Below are positions 15,133 to 22,726 of a stretch of 42,345 bases of DNA, one piece after another. Within the stretch, counting starts at the first letter, position 1; each line of letters starts with the position of its first letter. The notes below the pieces were generated by a model that did no database searches, was not told the origin of the DNA, and saw nothing but the letters and a program-made list of their open reading frames with translations. Position numbers and translations under genes: made by a program. This DNA comes from an uncultured Bacteroidota bacterium (GTDB taxonomy: Bacteria > Bacteroidota > Bacteroidia > Chitinophagales > Chitinophagaceae): the NCBI GenBank assembly GCA_903903635.1, contig CAIUZK010000253.1, positions 1 to 42,345 on the forward strand, read 5' to 3'.

Positions 15133-15153
15133 TAAAATAAGCCAGAGCATACA

Positions 15154-15852
15154 TTGAGCAGCCTAGACCGATATGATACCGCGCAACAGCAGAACAGGGG
15201 TAAGCAAGCCACTGTAGTGCTGGTGCTGATCTGCCTTGTAGCTTATCCCTTCGGATTAAAGAACGAGGGTCTGCTTGCATTTAGCTATACCAACTTCATG
15301 GGCAGGCATGAATGGTGGACCATCATTACGGCACTCCTGGTTCATGGCAGCCTGGGGCACTTGCTGGGCAATATGCTTTTCCTGTTTTTGTTTGGATCGG
15401 CACTGGAGCAAAAAATAGGCCCGGTGCGGCTATTGCTGGTTTTCTTCACCGGAGGTATCATCAGCCTGCTGGCAAGCTATTTGTTTTATGACCAGAATAT
15501 GCCCATCGTTGGCGCATCGGGTTCGATATGCAGCATACTGGGATTGCTTATGATCTACAGCCCGTGGAAGATATCGTTCCTGCTCAATTTCTTTCCTATG
15601 CCGATGGGTGTGGCAGCCCTGAGCTATATGGCTATGAATTTCTTCATGGCTATGCGCAATAACGGCTATGGAAATACAGCGCATACTGCCTACGAACTGC
15701 ATATTACCGGTTTTATTGTAGGCATCCTGTTTGGGGTGTTATGGCATAAGGACTGGAAACTAAACCTATTCATCAGTGTTGTTTCGTTTATAGTGTTCTA
15801 TGTACTGCTGGCGATTATTTTCTTTCATTATAGATTCAGGTTTTTTTATTAG
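15154..15852 (+). CDS. Rhomboid family intramembrane serine protease
   Basis: The 232-residue membrane protein has six to seven predicted transmembrane segments. Rhomboid signature positions are visible: HGSLGHLLGNMLFL with His64, His69 and Asn73 (oxyanion hole), the catalytic GASG with Ser122, and a His183 in HITGFIVGILFG completing the dyad. It cleaves within or next to membrane segments of other proteins; substrates are unknown. The start is TTG at 15154 because no in-frame ATG occurs before the first membrane segment and a promoter lies 21 bases upstream. It is divergent from ruvB and is followed by a repeat-rich intergenic region. Confidence 0.88.
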   Translation: MSSLDRYDTAQQQNRGKQATVVLVLICLVAYPFGLKNEGLLAFSYTNFMGRHEWWTIITALLVHGSLGHLLGNMLFLFLFGSALEQKIGPVRLLLVFFTGGIISLLASYLFYDQNMPIVGASGSICSILGLLMIYSPWKISFLLNFFPMPMGVAALSYMAMNFFMAMRNNGYGNTAHTAYELHITGFIVGILFGVLWHKDWKLNLFISVVSFIVFYVLLAIIFFHYRFRFFY

Positions 15853-15963
15853 TGGGTAAGTGTGGTGAATTAAATTTAATATGAACGCAACAAGATTTTT
15901 TTCCAATATTTTAAGATAGCTGAAAATACTTTATAATTTAAACATATATTGCGAATCCTGTAG

Positions 15964-16063
15964 AATTGCACACTGCGCAAGAAATATTTTGTTGCACAGT
16001 TTTTTATTGATAATCATGTGATTAGGTACTGAAAATTGCGCAGTTTTGCTGGGAGTGTGCAAT
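15964..16063 (+). repeat. 100 bp palindromic repeat, copy 1
   Basis: Begins AATTGCACACTGCGCAAGAA and ends GAGTGTGCAAT. The ends are inverted complements (TTGCACACT...GCGCAA versus TTGCGCA...AGTGTGCAA), so the transcript can fold back on itself. It is a direct repeat of copy 2, 199 bases downstream, with differences mainly in the loop. Confidence 0.85.
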
Positions 16064-16162
16064 AAATGTCTGAATCAGAATTTGCAGGATTTTAGAATTT
16101 TCAGAATTGGGTGGTTTGTGAATCTATACTTTGTATTAAGGAGGTTTTTGTTGACAATTTAA

Positions 16163-16262
16163 AATTGCACACTGCGCAAGAAATATTTTGTTGCACAAAA
16201 TTTTATTGATAATCAATGTTTTAGGTTCTGAAAATTGCGCATTTTTGGTGGGAGTGTGCAAT
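16163..16262 (+). repeat. 100 bp palindromic repeat, copy 2
   Basis: Same length, ends and orientation as copy 1, including TTGCACACTGCGCAAGAAAT and GAAAATTGCGCA. Most changes fall between the arms. Confidence 0.85.
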
Positions 16263-16429
16263 TCTTTGCACTGCTGATAATTGGAATTGGTTGTTTCATA
16301 GTGTGATTTTTTGATGTTTATTGGTGAATTTAATGCCAAAGGTAAATCAACTAGTTGGAAATTCCAAATAAAATGGATATTTTGTTTTTGCGCCAATTAC
16401 TCTCATATACCTAAAAAAACGCGTACGTT

Positions 16430-16460
16430 AAGGAGCGAGGACGAAATACGTTATTATAAG
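16430..16460 (+). repeat. Dispersed repeat, short copy D
   Basis: AAGGAGCGAGGACGAAATA followed directly by CGTTATTATAAG: the two end blocks of the ~68 bp repeat with the middle (CCCACCAT...) missing. This assignment rests on short similarity. Confidence 0.4.
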
Positions 16461-16484
16461 CTGGTATCCTGAAAATATCCCGGA

Positions 16485-17945
16485 CTATTTTTTTTGAAGG
16501 TTTATGAATTCTACCCGCCTGTTGGCAGCTCTGGCAGCGGGTGATTTGTTAGTTGTAACAGGCCTGGTATCGCCATAACCTTTTGTCTTAAGTCTTGAAC
16601 CATTTACGCCAAAAGAAACCAATTGTTTTTTAATTGCCTCAGCTCTTTCCTGAGATAATTGCATATTACGGTCATATGTGCCTTCATTATCTGTATGACC
16701 GTCAATTTCTAATTCTATAGCGGGATTTTGCTCTAACCACATTGCCATTTGCTTTATGAAATCCAAGCTTTCCGGTTTTATCACAGACTGGTTGACATCA
16801 AAGTTTATATTGTGTGTTACAAGCTTTCTATTGGACATAATTTTACGAAAAGTAGTCACATAGGTAATTTCCTTTTTTGCACCATAAAACAAATACAATT
16901 TTATTTCAGGCTTTTCAAAATCAGATGGTTCGTAACTAATTTCCCATAATGCATATTTCCCGATTTGCCGGGATTGAAAGCCGTTTTTTTCGTCAAATTG
17001 GTCAACGTCCTGGTATAGTTTATAAAAAACACAGTCACTTTGCGGTTGAATGGCTTGCATTTTATGTCCGAAATAGGCAAAACTTTCTCTATTTTTTGAT
17101 ATATAATATATTTTTAACATAACAGGGCTATGCTGTTGTACCGCCTTTTCGATATCGGGTAACGAAGCAGGCAATTTATTATTCAAGATTTCATCTATGT
17201 CGAAAACAACGTAATCGTAGAAATTCATTAAAGTTTGCAGGTTCAGGTAATTTAGTTCTTTTGAATTCCAGTATCTTACCAGCATGTACATATCAAGTTC
17301 AACCTCTCCTCTTAGCACTGCTGACTTCATAATCTTCAAATATTCTCCATGATGGATATGATCGTGGATCGCAATAACAGAGGCATACATTGAACCATCT
17401 GATAAAGAGGGCCAGCCATGCTTCATAACATAGCTATATAAGTAGGCAAAATGCACACTATCGGACTGCCTCATCGTTTTGAAATGGTTAGTTAACCCTA
17501 TACTATCATTAATATCCAGCTTTTTTTTCCTTAGTCCCTGGTCCTCTTCAAACATTTTTTTTAGGGTCTTCAAAACTGCAGATTTAGGCATCTTATATAC
17601 TCTGGTAAACATTGCGCTATACTTTCTTAGCGCATCCCGTGTAAGTTTGAAATTATTGATTAAGTAAGAATCGATAGATGCCGGAGACAGGTCTTCAAAT
17701 ATGAGGGTATAAGGATCTACTTGCATAATGTAAGAAGATGCTGCAATACTATCGCCCATACGTGAACAACTGTCGGCTAACCAAAAACTGCCAAAGGTTG
17801 AATTGCGATACGCCGCAGCAAGGCGCAGTGATTCAGCATGAGATAAGGTGTCCTGAATGAAATTTTTTTGGGCGAAAAGGTATAGATGGTTGAATATCAA
17901 TAGTATGAAAACCAGTGATGTTCTAATCGTGGATTTTAGATTCAT
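16485..17945 (-). CDS. Exported protein with C-terminal OmpA domain
   Basis: This 486-residue protein has a signal peptide (basic start, then SLVFILLIFNHLYLFA). Residues 30-370 are not recognised; they are helical and rich in Tyr, Lys and Ser. The last ~110 residues are an OmpA/MotB peptidoglycan-binding domain: NINFDVNQSVIKPESLDFI, the IDGHTDNEGTYDRN segment with the Asp that contacts diaminopimelate, LSQERAEAIKKQL, and GYGDTRP plus NRRVEF at the end. It should sit in the periplasm or outer membrane, tethered to the cell wall. No 8-stranded barrel is evident, so the protein is more likely a periplasmic wall-linked protein than a porin. It is transcribed alone. Confidence 0.83.
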   Translation of the reverse strand: MNLKSTIRTSLVFILLIFNHLYLFAQKNFIQDTLSHAESLRLAAAYRNSTFGSFWLADSCSRMGDSIAASSYIMQVDPYTLIFEDLSPASIDSYLINNFKLTRDALRKYSAMFTRVYKMPKSAVLKTLKKMFEEDQGLRKKKLDINDSIGLTNHFKTMRQSDSVHFAYLYSYVMKHGWPSLSDGSMYASVIAIHDHIHHGEYLKIMKSAVLRGEVELDMYMLVRYWNSKELNYLNLQTLMNFYDYVVFDIDEILNNKLPASLPDIEKAVQQHSPVMLKIYYISKNRESFAYFGHKMQAIQPQSDCVFYKLYQDVDQFDEKNGFQSRQIGKYALWEISYEPSDFEKPEIKLYLFYGAKKEITYVTTFRKIMSNRKLVTHNINFDVNQSVIKPESLDFIKQMAMWLEQNPAIELEIDGHTDNEGTYDRNMQLSQERAEAIKKQLVSFGVNGSRLKTKGYGDTRPVTTNKSPAARAANRRVEFINLQKK

Positions 17946-18045
17946 AATTAAAAGTACTAAACTATACTAATAGTTACTTTTTATTCGTTTCTGCCAGCCT
18001 GGTACACTTACATTTTGCCGATTTCTGTTTTTCGACCTAATCATT

Positions 18046-18194
18046 TTATTGTTTTACAATCTTTTTCAACGTTGTATTGCCATTGATGTCGGTTACTCTT
18101 ATTATGTATACGCCCTCTTGCAAACCAGATATATTCACCTCTGCCTTTTCCATATCAAATGGCCCGGTAAAAACTGATTGTCCTATAAGATTGG
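18046..18194 (-). pseudogene. Orphan fragment of a T9SS type A sorting domain
   Basis: On the minus strand a frame ending at TAA (18046-18048) reads SNLIGQSVFTGPF, then VNISGLQEGVYIIRVTD and a basic end KKIVKQ. This is the second half of a T9SS type A (Por secretion) C-terminal domain. A TAG lies directly upstream in frame (near 18195), and no N-terminal part of a secreted protein follows in any frame. It is the last ~48 codons of a lost secreted protein gene. Confidence 0.75.
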
Positions 18195-18301
18195 ACTACC
18201 AGATAGGAATAATTGCCGAAAATCAAATAGCATTTTTTGCCTTCAAAATAATAAGGGGCTCTTGGCAAGAAATATCTCATCTTATTTCATTTTATAATTA
18301 A

Positions 18302-18309
18302 TACATTTG
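18302..18309 (+). promoter_or_regulatory. -7 promoter element TACATTTG
   Basis: An exact TAnnTTTG match 27 bases upstream of ATG 18337. It overlaps the upstream in-frame TTG at 18307, ruling that out as the start. Confidence 0.6.
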
Positions 18310-18336
18310 AGCAACTTAAACAAAAACCACAAATTT

Positions 18337-19110
18337 ATGAATCGTAAAACGTACATGCTCTTGCCATTGCTGTTTGTCAGCATATTTTCGAATTTAAGCT
18401 CTTACGGATGGGGCAAGGAAGGCCACAGGATGGTGGGTGAAGTAGCCGCCACCTATATGAATAAGACCACGCTGGATATGGTGAATAAATACCTGAACGG
18501 TATTTCTATTGATTCGGCATCTACCTGGATGGATGATGTAAGGAGTGTGCCTGAGTATAAGCATATGGCCTCCTGGCACTTCATCAATATTGAAAAGGGT
18601 AAGGAATATGTACCCAACCCAAAGGAAGAAAACTGCATTAATGAAATCAACAAGGCTTACAAAAACCTGAAGAACAGGAACAAGTTGAGCGATGATGAAA
18701 TAAGGAAGAATTTAATGATCCTGTTCCATCTCTGGGGCGACCTGCATCAGCCCTTGCATACCGGCTACTCTAGTGATAAGGGAGGCAATGGCGTAGATGT
18801 ACATTTCCATGGCACGACCAATCTGCACTCTTTGTGGGATGGCGGCATGATAAAAGACAAGAAAGTGAAACTGGCCAATTGTGTTGCTCTTTATAAAACG
18901 CTGTCTAAAACAGAACTGGCGGAGCTGAAAAAATTTGATAACGTAGCGGCACTGAAAGAATCAAGGTCATATCTGACCCAGGTATATGATTTTCAGAATG
19001 GCACGATTGATGCCGCATATGAAGCCAAAGGCATACCTGTGATTGAAAAACAGATACTGTGTGGCGGGCTGCGACTGGCGGCTATGCTGGATGATATTTT
19101 CAAGAAGTAA
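18337..19110 (+). CDS. S1/P1 family zinc-dependent nuclease
   Basis: The 257-residue secreted protein starts with a signal peptide (YMLLPLLFVSIFSNLSSYG). Mature residue Trp25 and the remaining zinc ligands of the S1/P1 (and phospholipase C) fold are visible: His30 in KEGHRM, Asp66 in WMDD, His81 in WHFINI, His131/Asp135/His141 in FHLWGDLHQPLH, and His164/Asp168 in NLHSLWD. These bind three zinc ions used to cleave single-stranded DNA and RNA, so it probably degrades extracellular nucleic acid for phosphate and nucleosides. No T9SS domain is present, so it is likely periplasmic. It is monocistronic, with a terminator downstream. Confidence 0.93.
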   Translation: MNRKTYMLLPLLFVSIFSNLSSYGWGKEGHRMVGEVAATYMNKTTLDMVNKYLNGISIDSASTWMDDVRSVPEYKHMASWHFINIEKGKEYVPNPKEENCINEINKAYKNLKNRNKLSDDEIRKNLMILFHLWGDLHQPLHTGYSSDKGGNGVDVHFHGTTNLHSLWDGGMIKDKKVKLANCVALYKTLSKTELAELKKFDNVAALKESRSYLTQVYDFQNGTIDAAYEAKGIPVIEKQILCGGLRLAAMLDDIFKK

Positions 19111-19118
19111 GCTGAATA

Positions 19119-19168
19119 AATAAGAAGTGCCCATAATGTTGCCTGCAGCATTTTGGGCATTTCCTTAT
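19119..19168. terminator. Terminator hairpin between the nuclease and truB
   Basis: TGCCCATAATG (19128-19138) pairs with CATTTTGGGCA (19149-19159), one mismatch. The flanks AATAAG and CTTATT extend the pairing, and TTTCCTT follows. It fits a terminator for the nuclease gene. Confidence 0.6.
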
Positions 19169-19218
19169 TAGGCCACCAATAACGGGATGGCAGGTTATTG
19201 GGTATCAGTTAATCAACC

Positions 19219-19226
19219 TACCTTTG
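19219..19226 (+). promoter_or_regulatory. -7 promoter element TACCTTTG for truB
   Basis: An exact TAnnTTTG match ending 5 bases before ATG 19232. It excludes the in-frame upstream start at 19187 and leaves a nearly leaderless mRNA if 19232 is used, or about 15 nt if ATG 19247 is used. Confidence 0.6.
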
Positions 19227-19231
19227 CGCCG

Positions 19232-19951
19232 ATGGAAAAAAGGCCAATGCCCCCTGAGCTGAAGAAAGGTGGTGTAATACTTGTGAACAAACCCTATAAA
19301 TGGACCTCTTTTGATGCGGTAAACAGCATAAAGATATCGCTGCGTGCCAAGATAGGCCACTGCGGCACACTTGACCCACTGGCTACCGGGCTGCTGATAT
19401 GCTGCACCGGAGCAATGACCAAGCAGATATCGCAATACCAGCAATTGCCCAAGGAGTATACGGGTATATTCCATCTGGGCGCTGTAACAGCTACTTATGA
19501 CCTGGAATCTGAGCCCGAAGCGACAAAGCCTTTTGAACACATTACCAATGAGCAGATAGCCGAAGCAGTAAAAAAGCTGACCGGGGAAATCATGCAGGTA
19601 CCACCGATACATTCAGCTATAAAAAGAGATGGCAAACGATCTTACGACCTTGCCAGGGCGGGTAAAGAAGTGATACTGGAAGCACGCCCGGTTATCATAA
19701 GCGAATTTGAGATCACAGCCATACAGTTGCCGGAGGTGCACTTCAGGGTGGTGTGCAGTACCGGTACTTATATAAGGTCGCTGGCCAATGACTTTGGCGA
19801 ACTACTGGGATGTGGCGCCTACCTTTCGGCACTGGTAAGAACCAAAATAGGTAACTTTGATGTAAAGGATGCACTTACACCACTGCAGTGGAAAGAACTC
19901 TGGAAACCTGCCCCACCAAAAGTCGCAGATATGCCTATAAAAGCGGAATAA
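19232..19951 (+). CDS. truB: tRNA pseudouridine(55) synthase TruB
   Basis: The 239-residue enzyme converts U55 of the tRNA T-loop to pseudouridine. The catalytic motif is IGHCGTLDPLATGLL with Asp48. Also seen: the N-terminal GGVILVNKPYKWTSFD, the PPIHSAIKRDGKRSYDLAR segment (YxxAR-type, shared by the family), and RVVCSTGTYIRSLANDFGE. The length is normal for the short, PUA-less bacterial form. Two ATGs (19232 and 19247) could be the start; the promoter overlaps everything upstream of 19227. Confidence 0.95.
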   Translation: MEKRPMPPELKKGGVILVNKPYKWTSFDAVNSIKISLRAKIGHCGTLDPLATGLLICCTGAMTKQISQYQQLPKEYTGIFHLGAVTATYDLESEPEATKPFEHITNEQIAEAVKKLTGEIMQVPPIHSAIKRDGKRSYDLARAGKEVILEARPVIISEFEITAIQLPEVHFRVVCSTGTYIRSLANDFGELLGCGAYLSALVRTKIGNFDVKDALTPLQWKELWKPAPPKVADMPIKAE

Positions 19952-20049
19952 AAACCGGTTACAGCACCGTGTTAAGGCAAGGTTAAACGTACGAAAGTCA
20001 TGAACTTTGCGGCCTTCATTTTGTAATATTGTATGTGAAATTAATTCGT

Positions 20050-21078
20050 ATGCCGCACAGCAACAAACAGCCTATAGCAAGCGAAACCGCTTATGTAGCG
20101 AAAATTGAGGACCTGGTGCGGGATATAATTACACAACATCAACTTCCTTTTTACAGAATAGAATCGGTCAGTCCGGGGGAACAGCAAAGTGGCCCAGGTA
20201 AGCTCTATGTTATCAAGGTCATAGCCTATTTTGAAGATACCGTAGATAAGATCTGTGCATTGCTGCACAAGGAATTTGATCTTAACCTGATTTCTCCGGA
20301 AGCATTTGTGGGTTTTGAACTATTTTCATTCAGGCAGATAAGTTATACCGCCAGTTTGAAAACCACTGACAAGTCGACAGAGGAAAACAACATACACTTT
20401 GAGATTGAGGTATGCTCATTGCTGCACGATGTACTTTCGGGCTATGAGCAAGCCCTGGGGATAACCGCATCGGAATTGCCGGGAAGCGCCAGAAAGGACA
20501 TATACAGGATAGGCTCTATGCTGGAAATGGCTGATAAGGAATTTTGCCAGCTCAGAAACAGGTTGCATCCTGATGAGGACACCTTAGCGCTCCATAACCA
20601 CCAAAAGCCGGCAGCGGAAGAAGAAGAAGACAGTACTATAATAAATAACGAGTCGCTGATAGCCTATGTTTCGACCAGTAAGCTGCTGAGAGAAGTTGAC
20701 CAGATGATCGCATTAAATACCAATGCTACAGTTACCGGGCATGTAGATATAGACGGTGATGTAGAAAGGCTGCGTTTTCTGAATATCCAGACCATAAAAC
20801 AGCTTGACGATAAACTGGCCGAAAACAAGAACGATGTTGCGGCTTTTGCAGGCAGGTGGATAGGTATGGATAACGGAGGTTCATTTGATTCGGGCATATC
20901 GCTGTTTTACCTGGAATACCTTCTTGTGGGCATGCGCAATGATCCGGCTTTTGCGGTAGAGTATGTGCTGAAATTCATATCAGAAACCGACTATAGCGCA
21001 CAGCATATCATACCCACCTACAATGCCATTGCTCACCGGGAAGAAACGGGTTATGCGCAATTTACGCTGAAGGCATAG
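20050..21078 (+). CDS. RelA/SpoT-like protein with degenerate synthetase domain
   Basis: The 342-residue cytoplasmic protein matches the layout of the (p)ppGpp synthetase domain. Residues ~55-75 (LYVIKVIAYFEDTVDKICALL) line up with the xGIRVITYFEDDVxKV block, and ~125-165 (FEIEVCSLLHDVLSGYEQ then LEMADKEF) with the EIQIRTLLQDAWAEIEH and LLELADxEF blocks. The key residues seem lost: the DLVG Asp preceding the strand, the Tyr and His of GYRSVH (here SFRQISY), and the Gln of EIQIRT (here EIEVCS). So it is probably catalytically dead, or it has another activity. The C-terminal third (NNESLIAYVSTSKLL... LDDKL) fits the helical extension found in small synthetase-like proteins. It is not an obvious RelA or RelQ. 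ATG 20050 was chosen; TTG 20029 and GTG 20035 are upstream alternatives. Confidence 0.55.
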   Translation: MPHSNKQPIASETAYVAKIEDLVRDIITQHQLPFYRIESVSPGEQQSGPGKLYVIKVIAYFEDTVDKICALLHKEFDLNLISPEAFVGFELFSFRQISYTASLKTTDKSTEENNIHFEIEVCSLLHDVLSGYEQALGITASELPGSARKDIYRIGSMLEMADKEFCQLRNRLHPDEDTLALHNHQKPAAEEEEDSTIINNESLIAYVSTSKLLREVDQMIALNTNATVTGHVDIDGDVERLRFLNIQTIKQLDDKLAENKNDVAAFAGRWIGMDNGGSFDSGISLFYLEYLLVGMRNDPAFAVEYVLKFISETDYSAQHIIPTYNAIAHREETGYAQFTLKA

Positions 21079-21209
21079 CTATTGACCTGAATAACTGAAG
21101 ATTCATTTTTCTTAAATAAGGGTCCTTGTAAACAGGAAATTCTGTTAATAATAAACCGCTATTAAAATGCAATTTGGCTATAATCAAGAACCCAGCAACC
21201 TGGTTCGTC

Positions 21210-21270
21210 GAGGCAGCCATAGATGCGTACTAAATGTAAGGCAATCAGTGGTTTGAAAAATGATATGAAA
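21210..21270 (+). repeat. ~60 bp direct repeat, copy 1
   Basis: Contains ACTAAATGTAAGGCAATCAG and GGTTTGAAAAATGATATGAA, repeated with a few changes at 21392-21451. Confidence 0.85.
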
Positions 21271-21293
21271 TTTTTCCATTTGCACGAATTATT

Positions 21294-21310
21294 GCACCCC
21301 TCTGGGGTGC
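21294..21310. repeat. Short palindrome GCACCCC-TCT-GGGGTGC
   Basis: Perfect 7 bp arms around TCT. Shares its ACCCCTCTGGGGT core with 21344-21360; REP-like. Confidence 0.75.
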
Positions 21311-21343
21311 GTGCGGTGATGGTTTTATGGTACTACAAACATT

Positions 21344-21360
21344 TTACCCCTCTGGGGTAA
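21344..21360. repeat. Short palindrome TTACCCC-TCT-GGGGTAA
   Basis: Perfect 7 bp arms and the same TCT loop as the palindrome 50 bases upstream, with compensating changes in the outer pairs. Confidence 0.75.
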
Positions 21361-21391
21361 TGACTGCATAAATAGTAATACCATTTTCACT

Positions 21392-21451
21392 GAGCTGCCA
21401 AAGATGTGTACTAAATGTAGGGCAATCAGTGGTTTGAAAAATGATATGAAA
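21392..21451 (+). repeat. ~60 bp direct repeat, copy 2
   Basis: Second copy of the unit at 21210-21270; it leads directly into the 200 bp tandem duplication. Confidence 0.85.
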
Positions 21452-21649
21452 CAAGCACTTTGAGCCCTTCGTGAGAGGCCTCACCCCGGCCCTCTTTTAC
21501 CCTTCCGCTCCGAACGTATTCGGAGCACCTTCCCTAAATCAGGGAAGGAGTTAGGGTGAAGTAGAATGAGTAGCGCACGCTCATTTTGAAATGTCATTTT
21601 CAAAAGAGTTTGTGCGCAGCAAATTACTTACTCTCCAAGACTTTCCATT
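21451..21649 (+). repeat. ~200 bp tandem repeat, copy 1
   Basis: Contains hairpins GCTCCGAA-CGTA-TTCGGAGC (21507-21526) and CCTTCCCT-AAATC-AGGGAAGG (21528-21548), with CCTCACCCCGG and AGGGTGAAG forming a larger fold-back. Only a handful of bases differ from copy 2. Confidence 0.9.
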
Positions 21650-21653
21650 AGAA

Positions 21654-21851
21654 ACAAACACTTAAGCCCTTCGCGAGAAGCCTCACCCCGGCCCTCTTTT
21701 ACCCTTCCGCTCCGAACGTATTCGGAGCGCCTTCCCTAAATCAGGGAAGGAGTTAGGGTGAAGTAGAATGAGTAGCGCACGCTCATTTTGAAATGTCATT
21801 TTCAAAAGAGTTTGTGCGCAGCAAATTAGTTACTCTCCAAGACTATCCATT
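21654..21851 (+). repeat. ~200 bp tandem repeat, copy 2
   Basis: Same structure as copy 1 at a 203 bp offset. Near identity over ~195 bases shows a recent duplication. Confidence 0.9.
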
Positions 21852-21874
21852 TTGCTAAAAAGCAAAATGGATAG
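21843..21874. terminator. Perfect hairpin, 14-bp arms, likely bidirectional terminator
   Basis: CTATCCATTTTGCT, loop AAAA, AGCAAAATGGATAG. Lies 23 bases beyond the stop of the minus-strand YdeI-like gene and after the last repeat of the convergent side. T-runs inside the stem make it a weak classical terminator. Confidence 0.5.
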
Positions 21875-21897
21875 CAGTTTGTAATAAAGACTCTTGT

Positions 21898-22539
21898 TTA
21901 CTTTTTACGGGTATGCATTTTTGCCTGCAGGTCGCTGATCATTTTTTCAATCCTCCTTATACGTGTTTCGGCTCTCTTTGATTCAGTAATACCGATTACA
22001 TATTCCTTTTTAGCAGTAAAGGATAAGGTGTTGAAGTATGCAGCCATTCCCGCATATTTGTTGACCAATCCGAGTGCATCATCGGGTAGTGTAACTGTGC
22101 GCTTTACAAAATCAATCCCGTCCACTTTACGTTCTTCAATAGGCACATCGCAAATTGATGCTTTGGCTTTGGGTGCTTTGGTGATGCGGAAGCCCGTCCA
22201 GTCATCGTTTAGAGATGCTGTAGCCTGACCACGGAAACCTGCATCAAAAACACAAGCCCATCCGTTCATCATCCAGAGGTCAGAGCTAATGGTTCCGCTT
22301 TTCCTGGGGTAACAAACCCAGAACAAGGTATCGTTGGTGATAAAGCCGGAATATTTTGAAATAAAATGAGCCAGTTCGGCAGCGCTCCATGCAAACAGAA
22401 TAAGCTGCCGGGGGGCGCTATTCCCGGCAAGTTTTTCTTTGATAGTATACCCTGAGAAAAGGCGTAGGCAATCATCCGGCGCATTGATGAGCCAAAGGGG
22501 TAAATCAGCATTCAGTTTTAGTTTACGATACAATTCCAT
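21898..22539 (-). CDS. YdeI/OmpD-associated family protein
   Basis: The 213-residue cytoplasmic protein has a C-terminal helical domain (about 150-213) with the family pattern: TVTLPDDALGLVNKYAGM, then YFNTLSFTAKKEYVIGI and ESKRAETRIRRIEKMI. This is the Bacteriocin-protection, YdeI or OmpD-associated (OmdA) domain. The N-terminal half (LPLWLINAPDD, FAWSAAELAHF) is like DUF3052-type folds found in the same architecture. The molecular function is unknown. It is convergent with the repeat region. Confidence 0.72.
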   Translation of the reverse strand: MELYRKLKLNADLPLWLINAPDDCLRLFSGYTIKEKLAGNSAPRQLILFAWSAAELAHFISKYSGFITNDTLFWVCYPRKSGTISSDLWMMNGWACVFDAGFRGQATASLNDDWTGFRITKAPKAKASICDVPIEERKVDGIDFVKRTVTLPDDALGLVNKYAGMAAYFNTLSFTAKKEYVIGITESKRAETRIRRIEKMISDLQAKMHTRKK

Positions 22540-22574
22540 TGATACTTTGGTTTATGGATCGGGAACCACGGTCA

Positions 22575-22688
22575 TTAACTTAAGTACATTCGACCACCTA
22601 TGGGGTCGGTCTTTACGTCTGTTTTCCGCCAGTTTCACTGGCGGTTACTAACATTGAGTCCTACGCACTTCCTTAACTTAATGACATT
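22575..22688. repeat. Palindrome cluster between YdeI-like and aminotransferase genes
   Basis: Direct repeats TTAACTTAAGTACATT (22575-22590) and TTAACTTAATGACATT (22673-22688) enclose two hairpins: CGACCACC/GGGGTCG (22591-22608, related to the CCCCTCTGGGG family) and CCGCCAGT-TTC-ACTGGCGG (22626-22644). The second may terminate the aminotransferase transcript. Confidence 0.6.
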
Positions 22689-22726
22689 GGATCAGGAACT
22701 TAAAAATCAAAAATAATTCGAGCTAA

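Larger units (their letters stand above)
15853..16484. other. Repeat-rich intergenic region (632 bp)
   Basis: Lies between the convergent rhomboid and OmpA-like genes and holds two copies of a 100 bp palindromic repeat (15964-16063, 16163-16262) and one short copy of the ~68 bp repeat family (16430-16460). Between the two 100 bp copies is a stretch with GAATCAGAATTTGCAGGA, also of repeat character. No gene is supported. Confidence 0.7.
21079..21897. other. 819 bp gene-free region built of nested repeats
   Basis: Between the convergent RelA/SpoT-like and YdeI-like genes. Contains a 60 bp direct pair (21210-21270, 21392-21451), two CCCCTCTGGGG palindromes, a ~200 bp tandem duplication (21451-21649, 21654-21851) and a perfect 14-bp-arm hairpin (21843-21874). 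No open frame is worth calling. Confidence 0.85.

Noticed and set aside
16136-16396. 86-codon open frame on the minus strand
   Set aside because: Made entirely of the 100 bp repeat and AT-rich spacer DNA; no promoter, no family, biased composition.
21451-21851. Possible insertion sequence
   Set aside because: The ~200 bp tandem copies have no transposase frame and no flanking target duplications; treated as non-coding repeats.
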